Counted from the stretch's first letter, positions 24,615 through 34,693 are shown. The stretch is 64,000 nt of DNA from an alpha proteobacterium U9-1i (GCA_000974665.1 BBSY01000002.1:1674001-1738000); one strand, 5' to 3'. Notes: generated by a model not told the origin, from the letters alone. Program-made: numbers and translations.

Positions 24615-25756
24615 TGCTCGAATGGCTTGGACAATTTGAAGAGCGCTCGCAATTCTTCAATTTGTTCAACTACATCACCTTCCGCACCGGCGGAGCTATG
24701 TTCACGGCGATGATCTTGGCGTTCGCGATTGGCGCGCCGTTCATCACCTGGCTTCGGAAAAAACAAGGCAAGGGCCAACCCATCCGCAGCGATGGGCCGG
24801 AAGGGCATTTGTCGAAGAAGGGCACGCCAACCATGGGCGGCCTCATCATTCTGATCCCAATTACAATCTCGACGTTGCTCTGGGCAGATCTTGAGAACGT
24901 CTATGTCTGGGCGGTGTTGATCGTCACCCTCGGCTTCGGCACGATCGGCTTCATTGATGATTTCGCCAAGGTCACCAAGCAACACCATGGCGGCCTGTCC
25001 GCGAAGGTGCGGCTGGCGGCGGAGTTCACGATCGCGCTCGGCGCGGCGTTGGCGATGCTGGTCGCCGAATGGATCGCGACCACGCCCGATCAAGCCCATG
25101 ACGTTGCAGGCTTCTTCAACGCCTTGATGGCCGGCGATCCGATAACGGCGGTGGCGCTGCCGTTCATCACCGGCTGGGGCATTCAGCTTTTGGCGTTCTA
25201 CGTCATCTTCGCGATGATCGTGATCGTCGGCTTTGGCAACGCCGTGAACCTCACCGACGGCTTGGATGGCCTTGCCATCGTGCCGGTGATGATCGCCGCC
25301 GGCACGTTCGGGATGATCGCCTACCTCGTCGGCCGCGTTGACTATTCGGCTTATCTCGGCATTCCACACGTCGCCGGCGTTTCCGAACTCGCCACAATCC
25401 TCGGCTCGCTCTTGGGGGCCTCGCTCGGCTTTCTTTGGTACAACGCGCCGCCCGCGCGCGTGTTCATGGGCGATACCGGGTCGCTCGCGCTTGGCGGTTT
25501 GCTCGGCGCGGTTGCCGTGGCGACGAAGCATGAAATCGTTCTCGCGATCGTCGGCGGTCTTTTCGTGCTCGAAACTTTGTCTGTCATGGTGCAGGTGGCG
25601 GTGTTCAAGCGCACCGGCAAGCGCGTGTTCCTGATGGCGCCTGTGCACCACCATTTCGAAAAGCTCGGCTGGCAGGAGCCGACGATCGTCATCCGTTTCT
25701 GGATTATTTCGGTGATTTTCGCGCTCGCGGGGCTGGCGACGCTGAAGTTGCGCTGA
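24614..25756 (+). CDS. mraY: Phospho-MurNAc-pentapeptide translocase (lipid I synthase)
   Basis: Transfers phospho-MurNAc-pentapeptide to undecaprenyl phosphate in the inner membrane. 380 residues with about ten membrane helices. Signature motifs: [24 protein letters not shown] (catalytic Asp pair), [25 protein letters not shown] and MAPVHHHFE near the end. Translationally coupled to murF. Confidence 0.97.
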   Translation: MLEWLGQFEERSQFFNLFNYITFRTGGAMFTAMILAFAIGAPFITWLRKKQGKGQPIRSDGPEGHLSKKGTPTMGGLIILIPITISTLLWADLENVYVWAVLIVTLGFGTIGFIDDFAKVTKQHHGGLSAKVRLAAEFTIALGAALAMLVAEWIATTPDQAHDVAGFFNALMAGDPITAVALPFITGWGIQLLAFYVIFAMIVIVGFGNAVNLTDGLDGLAIVPVMIAAGTFGMIAYLVGRVDYSAYLGIPHVAGVSELATILGSLLGASLGFLWYNAPPARVFMGDTGSLALGGLLGAVAVATKHEIVLAIVGGLFVLETLSVMVQVAVFKRTGKRVFLMAPVHHHFEKLGWQEPTIVIRFWIISVIFALAGLATLKLR

Positions 25757-25865
25757 GCGCACGCCGGTAATCTTGCGTTAACGGCGCGAAGCAGCGCACA
25801 CCGGGCGCTCTTGGTTCGCACCTTGGAGCATCGTTTGAAAATGCGCGCGCAAGTTTTCGCCACGC

Positions 25866-26024
25866 CAACCCTCCCCTGGAGGGGGAGGGCAGGGAGGGGT
25901 GAGAGCGTAAAGTGCGGCGCCTCAAGTGCTGCGACGCGCACGCGTTCGGAATTGTGGACGCGCACCTCACCCTCCTCCTTACCTCCTCCCCTCCAGGGAG
26001 GAGGAGCGGCTCGCGGGGAGGCTA
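25866..26024. repeat. Long CT/GA-rich inverted repeat between mraY and murD
   Basis: Left arm 25869-25904 (CCCTCCCCTGGAGGGGGAGG and on to GGGGTGAGAG) faces a right arm at about 25964-26012 (CTCACCCTCC to CCCCTCCAGGGAGGAGG). Each arm is itself a small hairpin, and the arms can pair with each other across about 55 bp. Resembles the CTCCCC/GGGGAG intergenic palindromes common in alphaproteobacteria. Purine-rich sequence at its 3' edge provides the murD ribosome binding site. Confidence 0.7.
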
Positions 26025-26028
26025 GCCA

Positions 26029-27459
26029 GTGATTCCGATCACGGAATTCAAAGGCCGAGACGTCGCGGTGTTCGGCTTGGCGCGCACGGGTCTCGCGGCG
26101 GCGCGCGCGCTCACCGCCGGCGGCGCGCGCGTTCACGCGTGGGACGATAGCGACGTCTCGCGCGCCAAGGCCGAAGCCGCCGGCGTGCCGACGAGCGACA
26201 TCAACAGCCGCGACTGGCGGAGCTTCGCCGCGCTCATTCTCTCACCGGGCATTCCCCTTACCTTCCCGCAGCCGCACCGCATGGTGACGCTCGCGGAAGC
26301 GACAGGCGTGCCGGTGCTGGGCGACATCGAATTGTTCGCCCGCGCCGTGAATGCACTGCCGGCGACGCAGCGCCCGAAGCTGATCGGCGTTACAGGCACC
26401 AACGGCAAGTCCACGACGTCGGCTTTGATCGCCCACATCCTGAAAGAAGCCGGCAAGGATGTGCGCCTCGGCGGCAATATCGGCGAAGCCGTGCTCGAAC
26501 TGGCGGACCTGCACGCCGGCGCCTATTACGTGATCGAGCTCAGCTCGTTCCAACTCGAACTCACCGCGTCGCTTCGCCTCGACGTGGCGCTGTGGCTCAA
26601 TACAACGCCTGATCATCTCGATCGCCACGGCGACATGGCCGGCTATGTCGCCGCCAAGAAGCGCATCTTCGCCAATCAAGGCGCGGCCGATTGGGCGGTG
26701 ATCGGCGTCGACGATGCGTATTGCGCGCAGATCTGTACCGAACTCACGCGCGGCGGCGCGCAACACGTGGCGCCGATCTCGTCGGGTCAGGCATTGGGGC
26801 GCGGCGTCTATGCACTCGGTCCTAAACTGTTCGATGCGCTCAACGGGCGCACCGAGCCCGCCGCGGATCTCAGCGAAGCGCCGGCGCTTGCCGGTAAGCA
26901 CAACGCGCAAAACGCCTGCGCGGCGTTCGCGGCTGCGCGCGCGCTGGGCGTCGATCCGCGCATCATCGCTCAGGCGCTCACCACCTTCGGCGGCTTGCCG
27001 CATCGCCTGGAGCGCGCTGGCACGATTGCCGGCGTGCGCTTCATCAACGACAGCAAAGCCACCAACGCCAACGCCGCAGCACAAGCGCTCGCAGTTTACC
27101 CGCGCGTCCATTGGATCGCTGGCGGCGTGGCTAAGGATGGCGGCATTGACGAGCTCGCGAACTTCTTTCCACGCATCAGCCGCGCGTATCTAATCGGGCA
27201 GGCCGCGGGCGAATTTTCCGACACGCTGCGCAACAAGGCGCCCGTGACCATGGCCGGCGATCTCGACAACGCCGTGCGCCTCGCCTTTGAGGACGCGAAG
27301 AAAGCGCAAGAGCCGCATCCGGTGGTGCTGCTGTCGCCCGCGTGCGCGTCCTACGATCAGTTCCGGGACTACGAGGATCGCGGCAACCAGTTCAAGGCCG
27401 CCGTCGCCAAGCTCGCGGCGGAGAACCCCGACGCGAAAAAGAACGGGAGCAAGAAATGA
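26029..27459 (+). CDS. murD: UDP-MurNAc-L-alanine:D-glutamate ligase
   Basis: Adds D-Glu to UDP-MurNAc-L-Ala. 476 residues from GTG at 26029, with GGGGAGG 7-8 bp upstream. N-terminal Rossmann-type FGLARTG, central P-loop GVTGTNGKSTTSALI (about 121-135), NIGEAVLEL, ELSSFQLE, NTTPDHLDRHG and the C-terminal INDSKATNANAA motif. The C-terminal CASYDQFRDYEDRGNQF is family-typical. It overlaps ftsW (ATGA). Confidence 0.96.
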   Translation: MIPITEFKGRDVAVFGLARTGLAAARALTAGGARVHAWDDSDVSRAKAEAAGVPTSDINSRDWRSFAALILSPGIPLTFPQPHRMVTLAEATGVPVLGDIELFARAVNALPATQRPKLIGVTGTNGKSTTSALIAHILKEAGKDVRLGGNIGEAVLELADLHAGAYYVIELSSFQLELTASLRLDVALWLNTTPDHLDRHGDMAGYVAAKKRIFANQGAADWAVIGVDDAYCAQICTELTRGGAQHVAPISSGQALGRGVYALGPKLFDALNGRTEPAADLSEAPALAGKHNAQNACAAFAAARALGVDPRIIAQALTTFGGLPHRLERAGTIAGVRFINDSKATNANAAAQALAVYPRVHWIAGGVAKDGGIDELANFFPRISRAYLIGQAAGEFSDTLRNKAPVTMAGDLDNAVRLAFEDAKKAQEPHPVVLLSPACASYDQFRDYEDRGNQFKAAVAKLAAENPDAKKNGSKK

Positions 27460-28598
27460 GCGCGATCGCCGAGCGCTTCGGCGCCGCGATCGACCGCGCG
27501 CGGACGTATGATCGCCCGCTGCTGGTGATCGCCGCGATCCTGTTTGCGCTCGGCATTTTGTTCTCGATGGCGGCGAGTCCCGTCGCCACCGCCCGCATCG
27601 GCATCGAGGAAGCGTTCTACCTCGCCGGCCGTCAGGCGATTTACGCGGTTCTCGGCGTCATCGTCATGTTTGCTGCCGCTTCGCTTGAAACGCGCGTGCT
27701 GCGCCGCTTCGCCACGCTCAGTGCTGCGATCATGCTGCCGCTCTGCGCGCTCGCGGGTCTGTTCGGCGAAGAGATCAAGGGCGCGCAACGTTGGTTCGAT
27801 TTCGGTCTCTTTTCCTTGCAGCCCTCGGAAATTCTGAAGCCGACGATCATCGTCGTCTGGGCGTGGATGTTGAGTGAAAGCATCAAGCGTCCGGGCTTTC
27901 CGGGCCGCGCCGTGACGATTGCGCTCTACGGCCTCGCCGCCGCCGTACTGCTGTCGCAACCCGACATCGGTCAGACCGCATTGCTCGGCCTCGTGCTCGG
28001 GCCGATGCTGTTGCTCTCAGGCATGGCGCTCCGCTGGATTCTCGGCGGCGCAGTGTTCGCGGGCGCCGCGGCGTGGGCGATCTATTCGTTCTACCCGCAC
28101 GCGCGGGACCGTGTGGACGCGTTCCTCAATCCCGAAGGGCCGGCTGGCTACCAGGTCAACCGCGCGCTCGACGCGATCGCCGCCGGCGGCGCGTTCGGGC
28201 GTGGGCCGGGCGAGGGCGTGATCAAACGCTCACTGCCCGATGCGCACGCGGATTTTGTTTACGCCGTCGCGGCGGAAGAATTTGGCTTGCTCGCTTCGAT
28301 AGGCCTTATCGCCGTGTTTGGCGCGCTCGCGTTCCGCGGTCTTTCGCGCGCCAGCCGCTTGAACGATCCGTTCGAACAACTCGCCGCCGCGGGCCTCATT
28401 ACTTTGCTCGTCGCCCAGTCGGCCATCCACATCGCCGTGAATTTGTCGCTGCTGCCAGCCAAAGGCATGACGCTGCCGTTTATCTCATTTGGCGGTTCGT
28501 CGATGATCGGCTCGGCGCTTGCGCTCGGTTTCTGCATGTCGCTGCTGCGCGATCGGCCCGGCGCGTTTCTCTACGTCGGAAGGGCGCAAGTCGCATGA
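27456..28598 (+). CDS. ftsW: Septal peptidoglycan glycosyltransferase FtsW
   Basis: SEDS-family polymerase that works with FtsI at the septum. 380 residues from the ATG at 27456 (GGGAG upstream), overlapping the murD stop by ATGA. Multiple membrane helices; SEDS signatures GAQRWFDFGLFSLQPSEILKP, the catalytic Asp region SQPDIGQTALL, PDAHADFVYAVAAEEFG and the terminal LPAKGMTLPFISFGGSSM. It overlaps murG in turn. Confidence 0.96.
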   Translation: MSAIAERFGAAIDRARTYDRPLLVIAAILFALGILFSMAASPVATARIGIEEAFYLAGRQAIYAVLGVIVMFAAASLETRVLRRFATLSAAIMLPLCALAGLFGEEIKGAQRWFDFGLFSLQPSEILKPTIIVVWAWMLSESIKRPGFPGRAVTIALYGLAAAVLLSQPDIGQTALLGLVLGPMLLLSGMALRWILGGAVFAGAAAWAIYSFYPHARDRVDAFLNPEGPAGYQVNRALDAIAAGGAFGRGPGEGVIKRSLPDAHADFVYAVAAEEFGLLASIGLIAVFGALAFRGLSRASRLNDPFEQLAAAGLITLLVAQSAIHIAVNLSLLPAKGMTLPFISFGGSSMIGSALALGFCMSLLRDRPGAFLYVGRAQVA

Positions 28599-29686
28599 CC
28601 AAGAAAGTCGTCGTCATCGCCGCCGGCGGCACGGGCGGGCACTTGTTCCCCGCCGCCGCGTTCGCGGAAGAAATGCGTCGTCGTGAATGGCGCGTGGTGC
28701 TGATGACTGACGCGCGCGGGCGCCGTTACGCGGAGAATTTTCCCGCCGAGCGCGTGGAAGATGTGCCCGCCGCTAGCCTGACCGCGAACCCGATCAAAGC
28801 CATCCCTGCGCTTTTGAAGATTTCGCGCGGCGTCAACGCCGCCAACAAGCGTTTCCGTGAATTGCAGCCGGCGCTCGTCGCCGGCTTCGGTGGTTATCCA
28901 TCATTTCCCGCTTTGATGGCCGCGCGCGGCCAGAAAATTCCGATCCTGATTCACGAGCAGAATTCCGTGCTTGGGCGCGTCAACCGCGCCATGGCCGGCA
29001 GCGCCGCTGCGGTGGCCTGCGGCTTTGAACGCCTCGATCGGCTTCCTGAAAGCGCGGCTGGCCGCAAGCACGTCGTCGGCAATCCGGTGCGGTTGCCGAT
29101 CCTGGCCGTGCGCGAGAAGCCTTATCCGTCGCCGGCCGCCGGCGGACGCCTCAACGTTCTTGTCATCGGCGGCAGCCAAGGCGCGCGCATCTTCGGCGAA
29201 GTGATCCCCGTCGCCATTGAGCTCTTGCCAGACGATCTGCGCGCGCGCCTCGATGTTTCGCAGCAGGCGCGCGAGGAGCAGGTCGCGTCCGTGCGCGCGC
29301 TCTATCAGCGCGCGGGCGTCAACGCCGATATCGCGCCGTTCTTTTCCGATATGGGTGATCGCCTCGGCCGAGCCCATCTCGTCATCTCGCGCGCCGGCGC
29401 TTCCTCCGTCACCGAACTGCAAGCGGCTGGTCGTCCTGCGATCCTGGTGCCGTTCGCGGCCGCCGCTGACGATCACCAGACCGCCAACGCGGAAGGGTTA
29501 ACCAGCGTCGGCGCCGCTGACGTGTTGAGCGAGCGGGAAGCGACGCCCGAAGCTGTGGCGGCCATCTTGCAGCAAAGGCTTTCTGACCCGCACGGCCTCT
29601 CCGTGCGTGCCGCAGCGGCACGCGCGGCCGGTAAACCCGAGGCGGCGAAAACGCTGGCGGACTTGGCCGAGAGCCTCGCCCGTTAG
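28595..29686 (+). CDS. murG: UDP-GlcNAc:lipid I N-acetylglucosaminyltransferase
   Basis: Makes lipid II at the inner face of the membrane. 363 residues; start overlaps the ftsW stop (ATGA). GT28 family: N-terminal GGTGGHLFPA (about 11-20), GFGGYPSFPAL, HEQNSVLGRVNRA, central GGSQGARIF, and the UDP-GlcNAc-binding SRAGASSVTELQAAGRPAILVP with DDHQTANA. Confidence 0.96.
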   Translation: MTKKVVVIAAGGTGGHLFPAAAFAEEMRRREWRVVLMTDARGRRYAENFPAERVEDVPAASLTANPIKAIPALLKISRGVNAANKRFRELQPALVAGFGGYPSFPALMAARGQKIPILIHEQNSVLGRVNRAMAGSAAAVACGFERLDRLPESAAGRKHVVGNPVRLPILAVREKPYPSPAAGGRLNVLVIGGSQGARIFGEVIPVAIELLPDDLRARLDVSQQAREEQVASVRALYQRAGVNADIAPFFSDMGDRLGRAHLVISRAGASSVTELQAAGRPAILVPFAAAADDHQTANAEGLTSVGAADVLSEREATPEAVAAILQQRLSDPHGLSVRAAAARAAGKPEAAKTLADLAESLAR

Positions 29687-29707
29687 CCAAGCTAACGGAG
29701 ATCCGCC

Positions 29708-30109
29708 ATGGCGGAATTGGTGCGCGAGTTTTGGTGGCTGATTTTCCCGGTGTTCGGGATGGTGATGGCCTTGTGGGGCATGGCGCAGAGCGAAGGCCGC
29801 GCCAAATCAACCATGTCCATGCTGCGCGCCTACGCCGAGCACGGCAGAGAGCCGCCGGCCGAACTGGTGCAGCTCGCACGTCAAAGCATGGACGAATTCG
29901 GCGGCGCCAGCCTCGGCGGCGACAAGGACGAAAACGCCAGCTTCTGGACGTTCGTGGTGTTCGCAGCACTCACCGCCGGCTTTGGCACCGCATTCGCGAT
30001 GACGAAGGGCGAGCAATGGGCGTGGGTGTTCCTCGCGGTCGCCGTGGCGATGGGCGTGATGAGCGCCGGCGCTGGCTGGGTGCTCGTCAAAGACAAAATC
30101 AAACCCTGA
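29708..30109 (+). CDS. Small membrane protein in the dcw cluster, unknown function
   Basis: 133 residues, ATG with GGAG 9 bp upstream, 21 bp after murG. One N-terminal helix (WWLIFPVFGMVMALWGMA), a soluble charged segment (about 25-72) and two helices near the C-terminus (FWTFVVFAALTAGFGTAF and WVFLAVAVAMGVMSAGAG). No family recognised; an alphaproteobacterial envelope protein is possible. Likely co-transcribed with the wall genes. Confidence 0.75.
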   Translation: MAELVREFWWLIFPVFGMVMALWGMAQSEGRAKSTMSMLRAYAEHGREPPAELVQLARQSMDEFGGASLGGDKDENASFWTFVVFAALTAGFGTAFAMTKGEQWAWVFLAVAVAMGVMSAGAGWVLVKDKIKP

Positions 30110-30114
30110 CGCCC

Positions 30115-30381
30115 ATGGACGCCGCCGGCATTCCCGCCCGGATCGTCGCGCCTTGGCGACGTCCATCGAGCGTCCGCCGCGCGGCCTTGCGCTTCCTCGT
30201 CTTCGCGGCCCTAGGCGCCGCCGTGTTCTACGCCGCCGCGCACGGCGCCAACGCAGGTCGAGTGGCGCCGATCATCGCCTTCCTCGCGGCGCTTGCGGCC
30301 GCGTTCCTGTGCGTCGGCTTGGTGCGCCCCGGTTTACGCAAATTGCTAGCGAGCGCACGCAAGGCGCTGCGGGGCGCCTAA
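30115..30381 (+). CDS. Small two-helix membrane protein, unknown function
   Basis: 88 residues from the ATG at 30115, 5 bp after the preceding stop. Basic N-terminus, then two helices (ALRFLVFAALGAAVFYAAAHG and VAPIIAFLAALAAAFLCVGL) and a basic tail. The open frame extends upstream through the preceding gene, but the spacing and hydrophobic layout favour this start. No clear ribosome binding site, so coupling to the previous gene is likely. Function unknown. Confidence 0.55.
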   Translation: MDAAGIPARIVAPWRRPSSVRRAALRFLVFAALGAAVFYAAAHGANAGRVAPIIAFLAALAAAFLCVGLVRPGLRKLLASARKALRGA

Positions 30382-30442
30382 ACCCGCCTTTGAGGCGCCG
30401 CGAAGCGTGTCTATAAGGGCGCTCGCTTGCTTGAGGGTTTAG

Positions 30443-31849
30443 ATGCTGCGTCGCGCCATTCCGTTTGACACCGGGCCCATCCATTTCGTCGGCATCGGCG
30501 GCATCGGCATGTCCGGCATCGCCGCTGTGATGAAAAACCTCGGCTACGAAGTGTCGGGGTCGGACGCGAAGGACGGCCCCAACATCGCGCGCCTACGTGA
30601 GCAGGGCATCCCCGTCACCATCGGTCACAACGCCGAAACTGCGGCTCATGCGGGCGTCGTGGTCATCTCCTCGGCGATCAAAGGCGGCAACCCGGAAGTG
30701 GACGCCGCGCGCGCCCGCGGCGCGCCGATCGTGCGCCGCGCCGAGATGCTGGCGGAGATCATGCGGCTGAAGTGGACGGTCGCCATTGGCGGAACCCACG
30801 GCAAAACAACCACGACCTCGATGATCGCCGCACTGCTCGACGCCGGCCAGAAGGATCCCACCGTCATCAATGGCGGCATCATCAACGCTTACGGCGCCAA
30901 CGCGCGCATGGGCGAGGGCGAATGGATGGTGGTGGAGGCTGACGAAAGCGACGGCACGTTCACGCGCTTGCGCGCCACCGCCGTCGTCGTCACCAACATG
31001 GACCCCGAGCACCTCGATCATTACGGTTCGGTCGAAGCCATGAACGCGGCGTATCGCACGTTCGTGGAAAACATCCCGTTCTACGGCTTCGCCGTGATGT
31101 GCCTCGATCACCCGCAAGTGCAGGCGCTCGCCGCACTCGTGCGCGACCGGCGCGTCATCTCCTACGGCTTCAATCCGCAAGCCGATGTCTGCGCCGTGAA
31201 TGTGCGCCCCTCGCGCGAGGGCTCGACATTCGACGTCGTCGCGCGCCGCCGTGGCGAAGGTCCGGGCGTCACGATGCACGATCTCTTCCTGCCGGTTGCC
31301 GGCCGCCACAATGTGCAAAACGCCGTCGCCGCCATCGCCGTAGCGCGCGAACTCGGCGTCACCGACGCCGGTATTCGCCAAGGCTTGAAAAAGTTCGCCG
31401 GCGTGAAGCGCCGCTTCACCACCACGGGCGTGTGGAACGAAGTGCGCATCGTCGACGATTACGGCCACCATCCGGTGGAGATCGCCGCCGTGCTCGCCGC
31501 CGCGCGCGAGATGACGCAAGGCCGCATCCTCGCCGTAGTGCAGCCGCACCGCTACACGCGCCTGCGCGATCTGTTCCAGGATTTCTCGACCTGCTTCAAC
31601 GACGCCGACATCGTCGCCGTCGCGGATGTGTACGCTGCCGGTGAAACGCCGATCCCAGGCTTCGATGCGGATACGCTCGTTTCAAGCCTCAAGAGCCACG
31701 GCCACCGCGACGCCCGCCGCCTCGCTAGCTTTGACGATCTGCCGGCCCTCGTGCGCGCCGAAGCGCAGCCCGGCGATATCGTGGTTTGCTTGGGCGCCGG
31801 CGACATCACCGCGTACGCGAACGCGTTGCCCGGAAAACTGGGCGCCTAG
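30443..31849 (+). CDS. murC: UDP-N-acetylmuramate:L-alanine ligase
   Basis: First Mur ligase step. 468 residues, ATG with GAGGG 7 bp upstream. N-terminal [15 protein letters not shown]-loop [13 protein letters not shown] (about 115-127), [32 protein letters not shown] and [12 protein letters not shown], all MurC signatures. The downstream genes up to murB are inserted relative to the compact order seen in relatives. Confidence 0.97.
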   Translation: MLRRAIPFDTGPIHFVGIGGIGMSGIAAVMKNLGYEVSGSDAKDGPNIARLREQGIPVTIGHNAETAAHAGVVVISSAIKGGNPEVDAARARGAPIVRRAEMLAEIMRLKWTVAIGGTHGKTTTTSMIAALLDAGQKDPTVINGGIINAYGANARMGEGEWMVVEADESDGTFTRLRATAVVVTNMDPEHLDHYGSVEAMNAAYRTFVENIPFYGFAVMCLDHPQVQALAALVRDRRVISYGFNPQADVCAVNVRPSREGSTFDVVARRRGEGPGVTMHDLFLPVAGRHNVQNAVAAIAVARELGVTDAGIRQGLKKFAGVKRRFTTTGVWNEVRIVDDYGHHPVEIAAVLAAAREMTQGRILAVVQPHRYTRLRDLFQDFSTCFNDADIVAVADVYAAGETPIPGFDADTLVSSLKSHGHRDARRLASFDDLPALVRAEAQPGDIVVCLGAGDITAYANALPGKLGA

Positions 31850-31905
31850 CTCACACCAAGCCGAAACGATTTGACCCCGCGCGCGACTCTGCGCAGCCCG
31901 TTGCA

Positions 31906-32781
31906 ATGGCTGACACCCACTCGCGCGGGCCCAAGAAGCCCGCTCCACTCCGCGCCGCCATCGTCTATGATTTCGACGGCACGCTCGCGCGCGGCAATCT
32001 GCAAGAGCGCAGCTTCATCCCCGACATCGCCGGCATGAGCCATGGCGATTTCTGGATGGAGGTGAAGCGTTTGGCCAAGGCCGAGGATGCCGACGAAATC
32101 CTCGTCTACATGCACCTGATGCTCGATCGCGCCCGCGCCGCCGGCAAACCGGTGACACGCGCGCAATTAAAGCAAAGCGGCCAGGATCCGGATTTCTTCG
32201 ACGGCCTCGATCATTGGTTCCAGCGCATCGATGCGTTCGGCGACGATCTCGGCCTGCAGCTTGACCACTACGTCGTTTCCTCCGGCATCTACGAGATGAT
32301 CGAAGGCTGCCCGCTGTTCACGCGTTTCCGGCAAGTGTTCGCGTCACGCTTTCTCTACGACAAGAAAACCGGCGAAGCGAAATGGCCGAGTGTGGCGATC
32401 AACTACACGACCAAGACGCAATTCCTCTATCGCATCAACAAGAGCATCGACAATGTGTGGGACACCGAAGCGGTGAACCGCTGGATGCACAACGATGAGC
32501 GCGAGCTGCCGTTCGAACGCATGATCTTCATCGGCGACGGCGACACCGACATTCCGGCGATGAAGCTGGTCACCAGCCAAGGCGGCTGCGCCATCGCCGT
32601 GCTCGACCCGTATCAATGGACAGAGCCGCGCAGCCTGGACAAAATCAGCCGCCTCATTGCCGAGGATCGGGTCAACTACGTTGCGCCGGCCGATTATCAG
32701 CCCAAAAGCCAGCTCGACGTTATCGTCAAAGGCGCGCTCGGCCGCATCGCGCTGCGGGCCGGCAATAAGATCGCGGTGTAG
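31906..32781 (+). CDS. HAD-superfamily phosphatase (phosphoserine phosphatase-like, subfamily IB)
   Basis: 291 residues; start at the ATG 31906 without a strong ribosome binding site. HAD motif I YDFDGTLARGN (nucleophile Asp near residue 22), motif II VVSSGIYE, a Lys region around TTKTQFLYR, and motif IV GDGDTDIPAMK. The family dephosphorylates small metabolites; an unusual bulky insert lies between motifs I and II. Substrate unknown; not a standard dcw gene. Confidence 0.82.
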   Translation: MADTHSRGPKKPAPLRAAIVYDFDGTLARGNLQERSFIPDIAGMSHGDFWMEVKRLAKAEDADEILVYMHLMLDRARAAGKPVTRAQLKQSGQDPDFFDGLDHWFQRIDAFGDDLGLQLDHYVVSSGIYEMIEGCPLFTRFRQVFASRFLYDKKTGEAKWPSVAINYTTKTQFLYRINKSIDNVWDTEAVNRWMHNDERELPFERMIFIGDGDTDIPAMKLVTSQGGCAIAVLDPYQWTEPRSLDKISRLIAEDRVNYVAPADYQPKSQLDVIVKGALGRIALRAGNKIAV

Positions 32782-32784
32782 CTC

Positions 32785-33168
32785 CTAGCTTCCCTGCGCG
32801 GCGCTTTCCTGTCCGCGATCGGGTCCACGCTCCACATTCGTGATGTAATAGGAGCGCACGGGCTGGCTGCCGACGATGCGCAGATCGGCCGGCGATCCGG
32901 TGCAAATCCATCCGGTCTGCGAGCGCACCGAAAGCACATGCGACCAGCTCAAGTGCTGCGCATTCCAATCTGTTGTCAGCACGTAATTGCGGCGCGCGCC
33001 GACGCGGACGTTGACGTGGTTCTCATCGACCACGCGAAAGCCATTGATGTCTTCGTTGCGGAAGCAATCGCGGTCGGCCGGCGCGGCGGCCGTCTGCGTC
33101 GTTGTGCCGGCCGCGGCGCACGCTGAAAGCGTCAGGGCCAAGCCGGCAAAGAAAATCGAGCGCAACAT
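32785..33168 (-). CDS. DUF6491-like lipoprotein (paralogue A)
   Basis: 127 residues from the ATG at 33168, with GGAG 7-8 bp upstream. Lipobox LTLSAC at about residues 13-18. The mature part is a small beta-rich domain with DCFRNEDINGFRVVDENHVNVRVGARRNYVL, a second Cys in WICTGS and a C-terminal RSYYITNVER. A near-identical layout is found in the next lipoprotein gene. Similar proteins are labelled DUF6491 in alphaproteobacteria; no function is known. It lies opposite to the dcw genes. Confidence 0.8.
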   Translation of the reverse strand: MLRSIFFAGLALTLSACAAAGTTTQTAAAPADRDCFRNEDINGFRVVDENHVNVRVGARRNYVLTTDWNAQHLSWSHVLSVRSQTGWICTGSPADLRIVGSQPVRSYYITNVERGPDRGQESAAQGS

Positions 33169-33290
33169 GAAAAGCTCCATCAATCGAGGAGCACAGTATG
33201 CGTGAGCGCGCCGCGCCCCGCGAGGGGCGAGGCGGTCACGTCGGCGTGGGGCGCGTCAAGTTTCCGTGATGCAGAAGCAGCGCGACGAGG

Positions 33291-33671
33291 TTAGCCGCCT
33301 TGGTGTTCGTGCGCTGTCGGCGAGGGGGTCGCCGCGCGGCTGATCGAACGCACGTAATAGTCACGCACGGGATCGCCGCCGACGATGCGCACGCCGAGGC
33401 CGTTGCCAGTGCAAATGAAGCTTGTCGGTGCGCGGATCGCGATCGCTTGGCTCCAGTCGAGGTCGCGTGCATTCCAATCCAGCGTCAGCGTGTAAACGCG
33501 ACTCGCGCCCACACGCACGTTGACATTGTGATCGTCGACGATCGTGTAGCCGTTGATCGAATCTGCAGCGAAGCAATCGCGTTCGCCGGGCGCGGCCGCG
33601 GTGGTCTGTTCGGCCGTAGCGCAGGCGCTGAGTGCGAGGGCGGCGCAGGCCGCGAGCAAAGTTCGGGTCAT
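33291..33671 (-). CDS. DUF6491-like lipoprotein (paralogue B)
   Basis: 126 residues from the ATG at 33671, with GGAG 8 bp upstream; a longer frame to 33779 would run into the murB promoter. Lipobox ALSACA near residues 13-18. Shares DCF-x5-INGY-x-VVDDHNVNVRVGASRVYTL, FICTGN and RDYYVRSISR with paralogue A. The two Cys (one near the start, one near residue 92) are conserved in both and could form a disulfide. Likely the product of tandem duplication. Confidence 0.8.
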   Translation of the reverse strand: MTRTLLAACAALALSACATAEQTTAAAPGERDCFAADSINGYTIVDDHNVNVRVGASRVYTLTLDWNARDLDWSQAIAIRAPTSFICTGNGLGVRIVGGDPVRDYYVRSISRAATPSPTAHEHQGG

Positions 33672-33781
33672 GGCGGGTCTCCGTTGGGGCGCTTTGCCCA
33701 CTATATGGCGCTGCGCGTCTGGTTGTACGAGCGGGCGCGATGCTTTGACGGGGACCTCGGTCACGATTAAGGCCGTCAACT

Positions 33782-34693
33782 ATGCGTGACCTCGAACTTC
33801 CGCCCGTGCGCGGCCAATTGCTACGTGGGGAAAAGCTTGCGCCGTTCACCTGGTTCCGCGTCGGCGGACCGGCGGACGCGGTATTCCTACCCGCTGACGT
33901 CGAAGATCTCGCGGCCTTCTTGAAGGCGCTTCCGGCCGACGTGCCCGTGCTGCCGATCGGCGTGGGCTCAAATGTAATCGTGCGGGACGGCGGTGTTGAT
34001 GGCGTCGTGATCCGGCTTGCGGGCCGCGCTTGGGCGCAAATCGAAGCGTTGGGCGAAGGGCGCATCAAAGCCGGCGCTGGCGCGCTCGATTCCATGGTGG
34101 CGAAGGCCGCGGCCAAAGCCGGCATCGCGGGCTTGGAATTCTATGTCGGCGTCCCCGGCACGATTGGCGGTGCGCTCACGATGAACGCGGGCTGCTACGG
34201 TCGCGAGACCCAAGACGTGTTGGTTGAAGCGACAGTGATGAACCGCGTCGGCGAAGTGGTAACTGTTCCCGCCAGCGAGTTCGGTTTCACCTACCGCCAC
34301 AACGCGCTGCCCGACGGGCTGATCTTTCTCGACGCGACCTTCCAGGGCGCTGCGGACGCACCAGAGGCCGTCAGCGCGCGCATGGCCGCCATCACCGCAA
34401 AGCGCGAAAGCAGTCAACCGATCCGAGAAAAAACCGGCGGCTCCACCTTCAAGAATCCGCTCGCTCCCAACGGCGACAAACTCTCCGCCTGGATGTGCGT
34501 CGATGAAGCCGGCATGCGCGGCGCCAAACGCGGTGGCGCACAAGTCAGCGAGCTTCACGCCAACTTCCTGATTAACACAGGCGAAGCCAGCGCTGCCGAC
34601 ATCGAAGGGCTAGGTGAGGACGTTCGCGCCGCCGTGAAGTCTCAAAGCGGCATCGAGCTGCAATGGGAAATTAAGCGGGTGGGGCGGCCGTAA
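33782..34693 (+). CDS. murB: UDP-N-acetylenolpyruvoylglucosamine reductase
   Basis: FAD/NADPH enzyme making UDP-MurNAc. 303 residues. FAD-binding region [56 protein letters not shown], and the catalytic Ser region [12 protein letters not shown] with a C-terminal ELHANFLIN. The GGSTFKNP and Tyr arrangement fits the alphaproteobacterial group. It starts divergent from the DUF6491-like gene. Confidence 0.96.
   Translation: MRDLELPPVRGQLLRGEKLAPFTWFRVGGPADAVFLPADVEDLAAFLKALPADVPVLPIGVGSNVIVRDGGVDGVVIRLAGRAWAQIEALGEGRIKAGAGALDSMVAKAAAKAGIAGLEFYVGVPGTIGGALTMNAGCYGRETQDVLVEATVMNRVGEVVTVPASEFGFTYRHNALPDGLIFLDATFQGAADAPEAVSARMAAITAKRESSQPIREKTGGSTFKNPLAPNGDKLSAWMCVDEAGMRGAKRGGAQVSELHANFLINTGEASAADIEGLGEDVRAAVKSQSGIELQWEIKRVGRP

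Noticed and set aside
24611-25762. 383-residue open frame antisense to mraY
   Set aside because: Exactly mirrors mraY; composition is His/Arg/Glu-rich as expected of an antisense frame and no domain is present.
25772-25787. Possible CtrA box GTAATCTTGCGTTAA between mraY and murD
   Set aside because: The first half is GTAA, not TTAA, and the murD start is about 240 bp away.
30593-31549. 318-residue antisense frame opposite murC
   Set aside because: murC is unmistakable on the plus strand; the antisense frame has no features.
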